Assembly: GCA_017163975.1 (NCBI GenBank)
Contig: JAFFSR010000249.1
Location: 1,908,001-1,972,000, forward strand
DNA length: 64,000 bases
Direction: 5' to 3'
From: Anastatus disparis
Taxonomy: Eukaryota; Arthropoda; Insecta; Hymenoptera; Eupelmidae
Both the position numbers and the translations under genes were made by a program. The notes beneath the pieces are model-generated. The model had not been told where the DNA came from, ran no database searches, and saw nothing but the letters and a program-made list of their open reading frames with translations. Positions 37,401 to 52,459 of the stretch are shown piece after piece; position 1 is the stretch's first letter, and each line of letters opens with the position of its first letter.

Positions 37401-37679
37401 TTATGAACCCATAAACAATTAAACCATAAATAATAAACCCATAAATTGTAAAGCCAAAAACCCACAAAACTATAAACCTATAAACCGTAAACTTATAAAG
37501 TTTCGAACCCATAAACTATGAACCTATCAACCATAAACTTATAAAGCTATAAATCCATAAACTATCAACCCATAAACCATAAACTTATAAACCCATAAGT
37601 TGTAGAGATATAAACCCATAAACTATGAACCCATAAACCGTAAACTTATAAAACTATAAATTGTAAAGCCATAAACCCA

Positions 37680-40600
37680 TAAACTATGAACCATAAACCT
37701 ATATACCATAAAACCAGAAACCAATAAATCGTAAACTCATAAATGGATAAAGCAATAAACCCTTAACCCATAAACAATAGAACTATAAATAAAAAACCCA
37801 TAGATTGTAAACCCATAAACCCATAAACTATAAACCTATTAACCGTAAACTTATAAACCTATAAATTGTAAAGCTATAAACCCATAAACTATGAACCCAT
37901 AAAACGTAAAATTATAAACCTATGAATCGTAAAGCCGTAAACCCATAATGTTACAAACCATAAACCCATAAACCATGAACCCATAAACCATAAACCCATA
38001 AACCATAAAAGCAGAAACCAATAAATCGCAAACTCATAAATGGATAAACCCATGAACCCTAAACCCATAAACAATAAAACCATAAATAAAAAATCTATAA
38101 ATTGTAAAGCCATGATCCCATAAACTATGAACCCATAATCCGTATACTTATAAACCCATAAATCGTAAAGCCATAAACCCATAATTTCATAAATCATAAA
38201 CCCATAAAGCACAAAGCCATAAACCCATAAACCATAAATCCATGAACCGTAAACCCATAAACCATAAACCCATAAAGCTTAAAACCATGAACCCATAAAC
38301 CCATAAACCCATAAACTATTAACCATAAACCTATAAACCATAAATCCATGAACCGTAAACCCATAAACCATAAACCCATCAACCTTAAAACCATAAACCA
38401 TGAACCCATAAACCCATAAACCCATCAACTATTAAACATAAACCCATAAACCCATAAACAATTAACCATAAACCCATAAACTATTAACCATAAACCCATA
38501 AACTATGAACCATAAACCCAGATACCATAAAACCATAAACCAATAAATTGTAAACTCATAAATGGATGAACCCATGAATCCTAAACCCATAAACAATGAA
38601 ACCATAAATAATAAACCCATAAATTGTAAAGCCATAAACCCATAAAACGGTAAACTTATAAACCCATGAATCGTAAGGCCTTAAATCCATAATTCCATAA
38701 ACCATAAACTCATAAACCATAAACCCATAAACCATAAACCCATAATAAGTAAACCCATAAACCATGAACCCATAAACCCATAAACTATGAACCATAAACC
38801 CATGAACTATGAACCATAAACCCATATACCATAAAACCATAATCCAATAAATCGTAAACTCATAAATGGATAAACCCATAAATCCTAAACACATAAACAA
38901 TAAAACCATAAATAATAAACCCATAATTTGTAAAGCCATAAGCCCATAAACTATGAACTTATAACTCATAAATGGATGAACCCATAAATCCCAAACCCAT
39001 AAATAATTAAACCATAAATAATAAACCCATAAATTGTAAAGCCATAAACCCATAAACTATGAACCTATAAACCGTAAACTTATAAGGCTATAAACCCATA
39101 AACTATGAACCTATAAACCGTAAACTTATAAACCATAATCCCATAAACCCATAAACCATAAACCCATAAAACATAAGCTCGTAATCCCAAATCCAAGAAC
39201 CATAAACCCATAAACCACGAACCCATAAACCCTTCAAAGCTAAAACCCATAAACCCGTAAACCGAAATCCAGGAACCATAAACCCATAAACCCATAAACC
39301 CTTAAAGCATGAACCCATAAACCATGACCTCATAAACCTTGAACCCATAAACAATAAAACCATAATTAATAAACCCATAAATTGTAAAGCCATAAACCCA
39401 TAAACTATGAACCCATAAATCATAAACCCATAAACCTTAAAACCATAAACCGTAAACCCATCAACCCATAAACTATGAACCATAAACCCATATATCATAA
39501 AACCATAAACCCATTTACCATAAAACCATAAACCAATAAATCGTAAACTCATAAATGGATAAACCCATAAACCCTAAACCCATAAACAATAAAACTATAA
39601 ATAATAAACACATAAATCGTAAAGCCATAAACCCATGAACTATGAACCTATAAACCGCAAAGTTATAAAGTTATGAACCCATTAACTATGAACCTATAAA
39701 TCGTAAACTTATAAAGCTATAAACCCATAAACCGTAAACTTATAAACCCATAAATTGTAAAGATATAAACCCATAAACTATGAACCCATAAACCGTAAAC
39801 TAATAAAGCCATAAACCCATAAACTATGAACCATAAACCCATATACCATAAAACCAAAAACCAATAAATCGTAAACTCATAAATGGATAAACCCATAAAC
39901 AATAGAACTATAAATAATAAGCACATAAATTGTAAAGCCATAAACCCATAAACTATAAACCTATAAACCGTAAACTTATAAACCTATAAATTGTACAGCC
40001 ATAAACCCATAAACTATGAACCCATAAACCGTAAAATAATAAACGCATAAATCGTAAAGCCATAAACCCATAATTTTATAAACCATAAACCCATAAACCA
40101 TGAACCCGTAAACCATAAACCCATAAACCATAAACCCATAAACCATAAACCAATAAACCATAAACCCATAAACTATGAACCATAAACCCATAAACTATGA
40201 ACCATAAACACATATACCATAAAAGCAGAAACCAATAAATCGTTAACTCATAAATATATAAAACCATAAACCTTAAACCCATAAACAATGAAACCATAAA
40301 TAATAAATCCATAAATTGTAAAGCCATAAACCCATAAACTATGAACCCATAAACCGTATACTTATAAACCCATAAATCGTAAAGCCACAAACCCATAATT
40401 CCATCAATCATGAACCCATAAAGCACAAACCCATAAACCAATAAACCACAAACCCATGAACCGTAAACCCATAAATTATAAACCATAAACCCATAAACCT
40501 ATGAACCATAAACCCATAAACCCTAAAACCATAAACCATGAACCCATAAACTATGAGCCATAAACCTATAAACTATGAACCATAAACCCATATACCATAA

Positions 40601-43600
40601 AACCATAAACCAATAAATCGTAAATTCATAAATGGATGAACCAATGAACCCTAAACCCATAAACAATAAAACCATAAATAACAATCCCATAAATTGTAAA
40701 GCCATTATCCCATAAACTCTGAACCTATAAACCGTAAACTTATAAAGCCATAAACCCATAGACTCTGAACCTATAAACCGTAAACTTATAAAGCCATAAA
40801 CCCATAAACTATGAACCTATAAACCGTAAAGCCATAAACCCATAATTCCATGAACCATAAACCCATAAACCATAAACCCATAAACCCATAAACCATGAAC
40901 CCATAAACCATAAGCATATAAACCGTAATCCCATAAACCATAAACCCATAAACCTTAAAACCATAAACCACCAACCCATAAACTATGAACCCATAAACCA
41001 TGAACCCATAGACCCATAAACTATGAACCATAAACCCATAAACTATAAAACATAAACCCATAAACCATAAACCCATAAACCATGAACCCATAAATCCATA
41101 AACCATAAACATATAAACCATAAACCCATAAACTTTAGGACCATGAACCATGAACCCATAAACCATAAACTCATTTACCATAAAACCATAAACCAATAAA
41201 TCGTAAACTCATAAATGGATAAACCCATAAACAATAAAACCATAAATAACAAACCCATAAATTGTAAGGCCATCAACCCATAAACTATGAACCCATAAAC
41301 CGTAAACTTATAAACCCATAAATCGTGAAGCCATAAACCATAAACCCATAAGCCATAAACCCATGAACCTTAAAACCATAAACCATGAAATCATAAACCC
41401 ATAAACCCATAAACTATAAACTATAAACCCATAAACTATGAACCATAAACCCATATACCATAAAACCATAAACCAATAAATCTTAAACTCATAAATAGAT
41501 AAACCCATAAACCCTAAACCCATAAATAATAAACCCATAAACTATGGACCTATAAACCGTAAACTTATAAAGCCATAAACCCATAAACTATGATCCTATA
41601 AACCGTAAACTTATAAACCCTTAAATTGTAAAGATCTAAACCCACAAACCGTAAACTTATAAAGCCATTAACCCATAAACTATGAACCATAAACCCATAT
41701 ACCTTAAAATCATAAACTAATAAATCGTTAACTCATAAATGGATAAACCCATAAACCCTAAACCCATAAACAATAAAACCATAAATAATAAACCCATAAA
41801 TCGTAAAGCCATATACCCATAATATTATAAACCATAAACCCATACACCATAAACCCATAAACCATAATCCCATAAACCATATACCCATGAACTATAAACC
41901 CATAGACCATAAACCAGTAAACCATAAACCCATAAACTATGAACCATAAACTCATATACCATAAAAGCAGAAACCAATAAATCGTAAACTCATAACTGGA
42001 TAGACCCATAAACCCTAAACCCATAAACCATAAAACCATAAATAATAAATCCTCAAATTGTAAAGCCATAAACCCATAAACTATGAACCTATAAACCGTA
42101 TACGTATAAACCCATAAATCGTAAAGCTATAAACCCATAATTCCATAAATCATAAACCCATAAAGCACAAACCCATAAACCGTATACCCACAAACCATAA
42201 ACCTATAAACCCATAAACCATAAACCATAAACCCATAAACCCATAAACCCATAAACCCATGAACTTTGAACCATAAACCCATATACCATAAAAGCAGAAA
42301 CCAATAAATCATAAACTCATAAATGGATAAACCCATAAACCCTAAACCCATAAACAATAAAACCATAAATAATATACCCATAAATCGTAAAGCTATAAAC
42401 CCATAAACTATGAACCCATAAACTATAAACTTATAAAGCCATAAATCGTGAAACCAGAAACCCATAATTTCATAAACCATGAACCCATAAACCATAAACT
42501 TATAAACCGTAAACCCATAAACTATAAACCATAAATCCATAAACCCATAAACCATAAACCCATAAACCTTAAAACCATAAACCCATAAACTATGAACCAT
42601 AAACCCTTATACCATAAAACTATGAACCAATAAATCGTAAACTCATAGATAGATAAACCCATAAACCCTGAACCCATAAACAATAAAACCATAAATAACA
42701 AACCCATAAATTGTAAAGCTATAAATTCAGAAACTATAAACCTATAAACTGTAAACTTATAAAGCCATTAAACCATAAACTATGAACCTTTAAACCGTAA
42801 ACTTATAAAGCTATAAACCCGTAAACTATGAACCTATAAACCGTCAACTTATAAACCCATAAATTGTAAAGATCTAAACACATAAACTAAGAACCCATAA
42901 ACCGTAAACTTATAAACTCATAAATTGTAAAGCTATAAACCCATAAACTATGAACCATCAACCCATATACCATAAAACCATGAACCAATAAATCGTAAAC
43001 TCATACATGGATAAACCTATAAACCCTAAACCAATAAACAATAAAACCATAAATAATAAACCTATAAATTGTGAAGCTATAAACCCATAAACTATGAACC
43101 CATAAATCGTAAACTTATAAACCCATAAATCGTAAAGCCATGAACCCATAATATTATAAACCATAAACCCATAAACCATAAACCATAAACCATAAACCCA
43201 TAAACCCATAAACCATAAACCCATAAACCAATAAACCATAAACCCATAAACCCATAAACCATAAACCAATAAACCATAAACCTATAAACTATGAACCATA
43301 AACCCATATACCATAAAAGCAGAAACCAATAAATCGTAAACTCATAAATGGATAAACCCATAAACAATAAAACCATAAATAATAAATCTATAAATTGTAA
43401 AGCCATAAACCTATAAACTATGAACCCATAAACCGTATACTTATAAACCCATAAATCGTAAAGCCTTAAACCCATAATATTATAAACCATAAACCCATAA
43501 ACCATAAACCATAAACCCATAAACCATAAACCCATAAACCCATAAACCATAAACCCATAAACCAATAAACCATAAACCCATAAACCCATAAACCATAAAC

Positions 43601-43770
43601 CAATAAACCATAAACCTATAAACTATGAACCATAAACCCATATACCATAAAAGCAGAAACCAATAAATCGTAAACTCATAAATGGATAAACCCATAAACC
43701 CTAAACCCATAAACAATAAAACCATAAATAATAAATCTATAAATTGTAAAGCCATAAACCCATAAACTAT
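37680..43770. repeat. 6.1-kb segmental tandem duplication, copy 1
   Basis: Variant order and rare differences (for example AACCCTTAACCCATAAACAA, TAAAAAACCCATAGATTG, TAAGCCCATAAACTATGAAC) recur ~6,083-6,106 bp downstream. Matching predicted frames (39717/45823, 41308/47408, 41758/47843) are identical or nearly so. Junctions are approximate. Confidence 0.85.
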
Positions 43771-46700
43771 GAACCATAAACCTATATACCATAAAACCAG
43801 AAACCAATAAATCGTAAACTCATAAATGGATAAAGCAATAAACCCTTAACCCATAAACAATAGAACTATAAATAAAAAACCCATAGATTGTAAACCCATA
43901 AACCCATAAACTATAAACCTATTAACCGTAAACTTATAAACCTATAAATTGTAAAGCTATAAACCCATAAACTATGAACCCATAAAACGTAAAATTATAA
44001 ACCTATGAATCGTAAAGCCGTAAACCCATAATGTTACAAACCATAAACCCATAAACCATGAACCCATAAACCATAAACCCATAAACCATAAAAGCAGAAA
44101 CCAATAAATCGCAAACTCATAAATGGATAAACCCATGAACCCTAAACCCATAAACAATAAAACCATGAATAAAAAATCTATAAATTGTAAAGCCATGATC
44201 CCATAAACTATGAACCCATAATCCGTATACTTATAAACCCATAAATCGTAAAGCCATAAACCCATAATTTCATAAATCATAAACCCATAAAGCACAAAGC
44301 CATAAACCCATAAACCATAAATCCATGAACCGTGAACCCATAAACTATAAACCCATAAAGCTTGAAACCATGAACCCATAAACCCATAAACCCATAAACT
44401 ATTAACCATAAACCTATAAACCATAAATCCATGAACCGTAAACCCATAAACCATAAACCCATCAACCTTAAAACCATAAACCATGAACCCATAAACCCAT
44501 AAACCCATCAACTATTAAACATAAACCCATAAACCCATAAACAATTAACCATAAACCCATAAACTATTAACCATAAACCCATAAACTATGAACCATAAAC
44601 CCAGATACCATAAAACCATAAACCAATAAATTGTAAACTCATAAATGGATGAACCCATGAATCCTAAACCCATAAACAATGAAACCATAAATAATAAACC
44701 CATAAATTGTAAAGCCATAAACCCATAAAACGGTAAACTTATAAACCCATGAATCGTAAGGCCTTAAATCCATAATTCCATAAACCATAAACTCATAAAC
44801 CATAAACCCATAAACCATAAACCCATAATAAGTAAACCCATAAACCATGAACCCATTAACCATGAACCCATAAACCCATAAACTATGAACCATAAACCCA
44901 TGAACTATAAACCATAAACCCATATACCATAAAACCATAATCCAATAAATCGTAAACTCATAAATGGATAAACCCATAAATCCTAAACACATAAACAATA
45001 AAACCATAAATAATAAACCCATAATTTGTAAAGCCATAAGCCCATAAACTATGAACTTATAACTCATAAATGGATGAACCCATAAATCCCAAACCCATAA
45101 ATAATTAAACCATAAATAATAAACCCATAAATTGTAAAGCCATAAACCCATAAACTATGAACCTATAAACCGTAAACTTATAAGGCTATAAACCCATAAA
45201 CTATGAACCTATAAACCGTAAACTTATAAACCATAATCCCATAAACCCATAAACCATAAACCCATAAAACATAAGCTCGTAATCCCAAATCCAAGAACCA
45301 TAAACCCATAAACCACGAACCCATAAACCCTTCAAAGCTAAAACCCATAAACCTATAAACCCGTAAACCGAAATCCAGGAACCATAAACCCATAAACCCA
45401 TAAACCCTTAAAGCATGAACCCATAAACCATGACCTCATAAACCTTGAACCCATAAACAATAAAACCATAATTAATAAACCCATAAATTGTAAAGCCATA
45501 AACCCATAAACTATGAACCCATAAATCATAAACCCATAAACCTTAAAACCATAAACCGTAAACCCATTAACCCATAAACTATGAACCATAAACCCATATA
45601 TCATAAAACCATAAACCCATTTACCATAAAACCATAAACCAATAAATCGTTAACTCATAAATGGATAAACCCATAAACCCTAAACCCATAAACAATAAAA
45701 CTATAAATAATAAACACATAAATCGTAAAGCCATAAACCCATGAACTATGAACCTATAAACCGCAAAGTTATAAAGTTATGAACCCATTAACTATGAACC
45801 TATAAATCGTAAACTTATAAAGCTATAAACCCATAAACCGTAAACTTATAAACCCATAAATTGTAAAGATATAAACCCATAAACTATGAACCCATAAACC
45901 GTAAACTAATAAAGCCATAAACCCATAAACTATGAACCATAAACCCATATACCATAAAACCAAAAACCAATAAATCGTAAACTCATAAATGGATAAACCC
46001 ATAAACAATAGAACTATAAATAATAAGCACATAAATTGTAAAGCCATAAACCCATAAACTATAAACCTATAAACCGTAAACTTATAAACCTATAAATTGT
46101 ACAGCCATAAACCCATAAACTATGAACCCATAAACCGTAAAATAATAAACGCATAAATCGTAAAGCCATAAACCCATAATTTTATAAACCATAAACCCAT
46201 AAACCATGAACCCGTAAACCATAAACCCATAAACCATAAACCCATAAACCATAAACCAATAAACCATTAACCCATAAACTATGAACCATAAACCCATAAA
46301 CTATGAACCATAAACACATATACCATAAAAGCAGAAACCAATAAATCGTTAACTCATAAATATATAAAACCATAAACCTTAAACCCATAAACAATGAAAC
46401 CATAAATAATAAATCCATAAATTGTAAAGCCATAAACCCATAAACTATGAACCCATAAACCGTATACTTATAAACCCATAAATCGTAAAGCCACAAACCC
46501 ATAATTCCATCAATCATGAACCCATAAAGCACAAACCCATAAACCCATAAACCACAAACCCATGAACCGTAAACCCATAAACCTATGAACCATAAACCCA
46601 TAAACCCTAAAACCATAAAAAATGAACCCATAAACTATGAGCCATAAACCTATAAACTATGAACCATAAACCCATATACCATAAAACCATAAACCAATAA

Positions 46701-49665
46701 ATCGTAAATTCATAAATGGATGAACCAATGAACCCTAAACCCATAAACAATAAAACCATAAATAACAATCCCATAAATTGTAAAGCCATTATCCCATAAA
46801 CTCTGAACCTATAAACCGTAAACTTATAAAGCCATAAACCCATAGACTCTGAACCTATAAACCGTAAACTTATAAAGCCATAAACCCATAAACTATGAAC
46901 CTATAAACCGTAAAGCCATAAACCCATAATTCCATGAACCATAAACCCATAAACCATAAACCCATAAACCCATAAACCATGAACCCATAAACCATAAGCA
47001 TATAAACCGTAATCCCATAAACCATAAACCCATAAACCTTAAAACCATAAACCACCAACCCATAAACTATGAACCCATAAACCATGAACCCATAGACCCA
47101 TAAACTATGAACCATAAACCCATAAACTATAAAACATAAACCCATAAACCCATAAACCATGAACCCATAAACCCATAAACCATAAACATATAAACCATAA
47201 ACCCATAAACTTTAGGACCATGAACCATGAACCCATAAACCCATAAACTCATAAACTATAAACCATAAACTCATATACCATAAAACCATAAACCAATAAA
47301 TCGTAAACTCATAAATGGATAAACCCATAAACAATAAAACCATAAATAACAAACCCATAAATTGTAAGGCCATCAACCCATAAACTATGAACCCATAAAC
47401 CGTAAACTTATAAACCCATAAATCGTGAAGCCATAAACCATAAACCCATAAGCCATAAACCCATGAACCTTAAAACCATAAACCATGAAATCATAAACCC
47501 ATAAACCCATAAACTATAAACTATAAACCCATAAACTATGAACCATAAACCCATATACCATAAAACCATAAACCAATAAATCTTAAACTCATAAATAGAT
47601 AAACCCATAAACCCTAAACCCATAAATAATAAACCCATAAACTATGGACCTATAAACCGTAAACTTATAAAGCCATAAACCCATAAACTATGATCCTATA
47701 AACCGTAAACTTATAAACCCTTAAATTGTAAAGATCTAAACCCACAAACCGTAAACTTATAAAGCCATTAACCCATAAACTATGAACCATAAACCCATAT
47801 ACCTTAAAATCGTTAACTCATAAATGGATAAACCCATAAACCCTAAACCCATAAACAATAAAACCATAAATAATAAACCCATAAATCGTAAAGCCATATA
47901 CCCATAATATTATAAACCATAAACCCATACACCATAAACCCATAAACCATAATCCCATAAACCATATACCCATGAACTATAAACCCATAGACCATAAACC
48001 AGTAAACCATAAACCCATAAACTATGAACCATAAACTCATATACCATAAAAGCAGAAACCAATAAATCGTAAACTCATAACTGGATAGACCCATAAACCC
48101 TAAACCCATAAACCATAAAACCATAAATAATAAATCCTCAAATTGTAAAGCCATAAACCCATAAACTATGAACCTATAAACCGTATACGTATAAACCCAT
48201 AAATCGTAAAGCTATAAACCCATAATTCCATAAATCATAAACCCATAAAGCACAAACCCATAAACCGTATACCCACAAACCATAAACCTATAAACCCATA
48301 AACCATAAACCATAAACCCATAAACCCATAAACCCATAAACTCATGAACTATGAACCATAAACCCATATACCATAAAAGCAGAAACCAATAAATCATAAA
48401 CTCATAAATGGATAAACCCATAAACCCTAAACCCATAAACAATAAAACCATAAATAATATACCCATAAATCGTAAAGCTATAAACCCATAAACTATGAAC
48501 CCATAAACTATAAACTTATAAAGCCATAAATCGTGAAACCATAAACCCATAATTTCATAAACCATGAACCTATAAACCATAAACTTATAAACCGTAAACC
48601 CATAAACTATAAACCATAAATCCATAAACCCATAAACCATAAACCCATAAACCTTAAAACCATAAACCCATAAACTATGAACCATAAACCCTTATACCAT
48701 AAAACTATGAACCAATAAATCGTAAACTCATAGATAGATAAACCCATAAACCCTGAACCCATAAACAATAAAACCATAAATAACAAACCCATAAATTGTA
48801 AAGCTATAAATTCAGAAACTATAAACCTATAAACTGTAAACTTATAAAGCCATTAAACCATAAACTATGAACCTTTAAACCGTAAACTTATAAAGCTATA
48901 AACCCGTAAACTATGAACCTATAAACCGTCAACTTATAAACCCATAAATTGTAAAGATCTAAACACATAAACTAAGAACCCATAAACCGTAAACTTATAA
49001 ACTCATAAATTGTAAAGCCATAAACCCATAAACTATGAACCATCAACCCATATACCATAAAACCATGAACCAATAAATCGTAAACTCATACATGGATAAA
49101 CCTATAAACCCTAAACCAATAAACAATAAAACCATAAATAATAAACCTATAAATTGTAAAGCCATAAACCCATAAACTATGAACCCATAAATCGTAAACT
49201 TATAAACCCATAAATCGTAAAGCCATGAACCCATAATATTATAAACCATAAACCCATAAACCATAAACCATAAACCCATAAACCCATAAACCCATAAACC
49301 ATAAACCCATAAACCAATAAACCATAAACCCATAAACCATAAACCAATAAACCATAAACCTATAAACTATGAACCATAAACCCATATACCATAAAAGCAG
49401 AAACCAATAAATCGTAAACTCATAAATGGATAAACCCATAAACCCTAAACCCATAAACAATAAAACCATAAATAATAAATCTATAAATTGTAAAGCCATA
49501 AACCTATAAACTATGAACCCATAAACCGTATACTTATAAACCCATAAATCGTAAAGCCTTAAACCCATAATTTCATAAACCATAAACCCATAAATCATAA
49601 ACCCATAAACCCATAAACCATAAACCCATAAACCATGAATCATAAACTCATAAACCAATAAATTA
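43771..49665. repeat. 6.1-kb segmental tandem duplication, copy 2
   Basis: Near-identical to copy 1, with small indels of one or more units. Much higher identity than between other parts of the array shows the duplication is recent. Confidence 0.85.
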
Positions 49666-49690
49666 TAAACCCATGAAGCATAAACACATC

Positions 49691-50212
49691 AAATAATGAG
49701 ATTTTTTCTTATTATAAAATATTTGAAAAATAATTATTTTATTGTATATAATAATAGTGTAATAATTCTATGTTCCAAGTTTTTTTAAAATTATTTTAAA
49801 AAATTATATTTTATATAATTCTAAGTTTATTAAACATAAAATTATTTTAATTAATTATTTAAATATCAACTATATAATGAGCATATCGAACAATTGAAGT
49901 TACGCCTTCGGTCACTCTAACCTTTCCAGAAATCAACGACTTTAATCATTATTTACTTAAAATCTGTGCATTTTCGGGACTTGAGCCCATGGAGACTTAT
50001 GTTCAGAAAAAAATAAGCTACAATTTGGTCATACTATTATCAAATTGTACCGGGACCCAGAAACGCATAAGAATCTTCCGGGGTCCTTTAACAAATTTTA
50101 ATATTTTTTGCTATATTTTTAACTTTTCAAATAAAATAATTTAACATTTGGCATAATGTAATTCCCACATTTTTGTATACTAATCATATTACAATATAAA
50201 TTATTAAATAAA
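49691..50212. other. AT-rich spacer between array and Tc1 transposase
   Basis: No gene or repeat recognised. It contains a moderately GC-rich patch (about 49900-50090) with no frame. Confidence 0.3.
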
Positions 50213-51245
50213 TTAAACATTTTTTTCATTGAAGTGTCCACTTTTGTTTTTAATCACTGCCTTACAAATGCGTGGCATCCGAGCTTGAAGTTTTTCTAAT
50301 GTTTCAGCGCTAATTTTTTTCCACTCACTTTGTAAAATGGTCCATAAGTGAGCTTTCGAAGTAGGTCCAACTTTTCATACAGCTCTGTTCAACTCTTTCC
50401 ACAAGAATTCAATTGGGCTAAGGTCTGGAGACTGTGGCGGTCACTCCATAATAGTTTTCTTTTTTTTTCCAAGTTGATAAGATAATTTTTACATTACTTG
50501 AATGTATGTTTCGGATCATTATCTTGCTGGGATTCAAACTTCGTTCCGATGATTCTTCTTCCTGGAGGAATAGCATGATTTTGTAATATTTTTTTGTATC
50601 CTTCTTTTTTTTAAAATTCTATCAAGTTTTATGAGATCTCCAACACTTGAACCACCGAAACAGCCCCACACCACAACCGAGCCTCCACCATGTTTCACTG
50701 AAGGATATAAATGTTTTTCCATGTACCTTTCGTTTACGCGTCTCCGTACTAAAATTCTGCGCTTATTACCAAATACTTCAAATTTACTTTTATCAGAAAA
50801 TAAAACTTGTCTCTGATCAACACGGGTCCATTTTTTATGCTTTTTTGCCTACTTTAAACGTTTTTTTTTATTGATAGTTCTCAATAAAGGTTTTTTTACT
50901 GCTAATCTGCCGTAAAGCCCTTGCTCATGAAGTCTTCTTTTTATCGTGGTAACACTTAGGTCAATATTGAAAGATTTTATTTTAATTGCAATTTCTGGTG
51001 CTGTGAGCCTCGGATTTCGTCGACTAATTGAACCAATAGATTTATCTTGCGCACTTGTTGTTTTTTTACAATTTACTTTTTATGTTATAAACATTTCCCT
51101 GAGTCAAAAACTTTTTTATATTATAATCTACTGTTCTTCTCGGAATCTTTAAAATTTTTGAAATTTGACGATTACTTTTATTTAGTTTATGCAAAGAAAC
51201 TATTTGCGAACGTTCACGGACAGATAAATTTCTTTTTTTACCCAT
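50213..51245 (-). pseudogene. Tc1-family DD34E transposase, frameshifted
   Basis: Starts at ATG 51245 and ends at TAA 50213. The N-terminal helix-turn-helix region reads GKKRNLSVRERSQIVSLH and ISKILKIPRRTV. The second DNA-binding part reads SRRNPRLTAPEIA and RRLHEQGLYGR. The catalytic core shows LFSDKSKFE (first Asp), GGGSVVVWGCF, QQDNDPKHT (second Asp) and PDLSPIEFLW (Glu), spaced as expected for DD34E. These parts lie in different frames, with at least three frameshifts and several stops, so it is not functional. About 340 residues when complete, the usual family size. It probably belonged to the element whose TIRs bracket it. Confidence 0.85.
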
Positions 51246-51597
51246 TTTAAACAGCACGATATTGAACTATATATACTTAAGACACGGCGAACGTTTACAT
51301 TGAAGTGATTTAGATTTTAAATTAAATAATTTATTGAACCTGTGTTTATATCCAAAGGTATTTATAGTTGTTTACAAATTGTATCCTTTATGTTATTGAC
51401 ATTATTGTAACTTTCAAGAATGTGTGTAGGTATTCACGAATGTTTCTGTTATAACATATACATATGACAAAACGTTTTTAGTTATTTATTAAATTTTTTT
51501 TCATTTTGACTGAATAAATTTTTTTTCTTATAAAATAAAAAAATTTTTTATAGTAAAAAAATGAAAAAAAATATTTTTCTTCCATTTTATTTTAGAA
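51246..51597. other. Upstream region of the Tc1 pseudogene
   Basis: AT-rich, between transposase start and inner end of the right TIR. No repeat or gene is seen; the transposase promoter would lie here. Confidence 0.35.
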
Positions 51598-52459
51598 CTT
51601 AATACATTCATAGTTTTCACAAAATGCAACATTTTTTCTTTTTACATTTTTTCTATGGACTCAAAACCTACAGAACTACAACTACTTTTACAAAAACCAT
51701 TATTTTTGTATAAATACCATATAGTTCTTTCATTTATTTATTTATTAAATTATCAACGGGCATAAGCCCATAATACAAAAGTAATAATACAGAGTTTAAT
51801 CGTAGGTGGCACAATAATAATTCTACATATAATTAAATTATAATAACAATAATAATATTATATAATATAAATATTAATATTACATCCAAATCCTTAATCA
51901 TATCCACCCTATTAAAAATAAAAAATAAGTTCACCCAAATATATTAATCATATATAAGATCTTTGGATCTAGAAAAAAAAATAATAATAAGAACAGCGCA
52001 CTTTGATAAATTACATTATAATTTTTACAATAATAAGTCAATATTAACAAGATCAAAAGCGTGATGCAAATCGGCGTATAATGCACCCATTTTAGTTCCT
52101 TTTACGAAACAATCTACAAAATGATTAACGTAAATACTTAGGTTAATTATCCTAAATCTACCAATTGAAAACCCATATTACTTTTAAATTAAATACCATT
52201 AAAGTAATCACTCAGTCTATTACAATCCAATTAAATAGTTAACCAATTCAACACTAATAAATATAGATCTGTCGCATCTCACAACATTATAATCATTTAA
52301 ACCCAAATCACCTTTCTTCACATCTTAATATAACCAGGTTTCAGTACATACAATATCTTGAATCAATAGAGTGAAAGCAGCAGCTCGAAAGAAAAGTAGT
52401 CTTCAAACAATATTATGTAAATTCTGATACAAAACAGTAAATTAACGATCAATTAACTG

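Larger units (their letters stand above)
28490..49690 (-). repeat. CCATAAACCCATAAA minisatellite, minus orientation (~21 kb)
   Basis: Same 7/8-bp unit as 22466-24482 but inverted and ten times longer. It is not homogeneous. A ~130-bp variant module (AAACCAATAAATCGTAAACT, then CATAAATGGATAAACCCAT, CCCTAAACCCATAAACAATA, ATAAATTGTAAAGCCATAAA) recurs every few hundred bases, giving a higher-order structure. Dozens of minus-strand frames of MVYGF/LWVYG type reflect the 15-bp period and are not genes. The array ends at about 49690. Confidence 0.9.

Noticed and set aside
28784..49658. More than fifty minus-strand frames with hydrophobic Tyr/Gly/Phe repeats
   Set aside because: Same cause as above. 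Composition is dictated by TTTATGGG units, not selection on protein.
22466..49690. Telomere or interstitial telomeric repeat
   Set aside because: The unit TTTATGGG/TTTATGG is not the insect TTAGG or any telomere repeat I know, and the array is internal and bounded by transposon TIRs.
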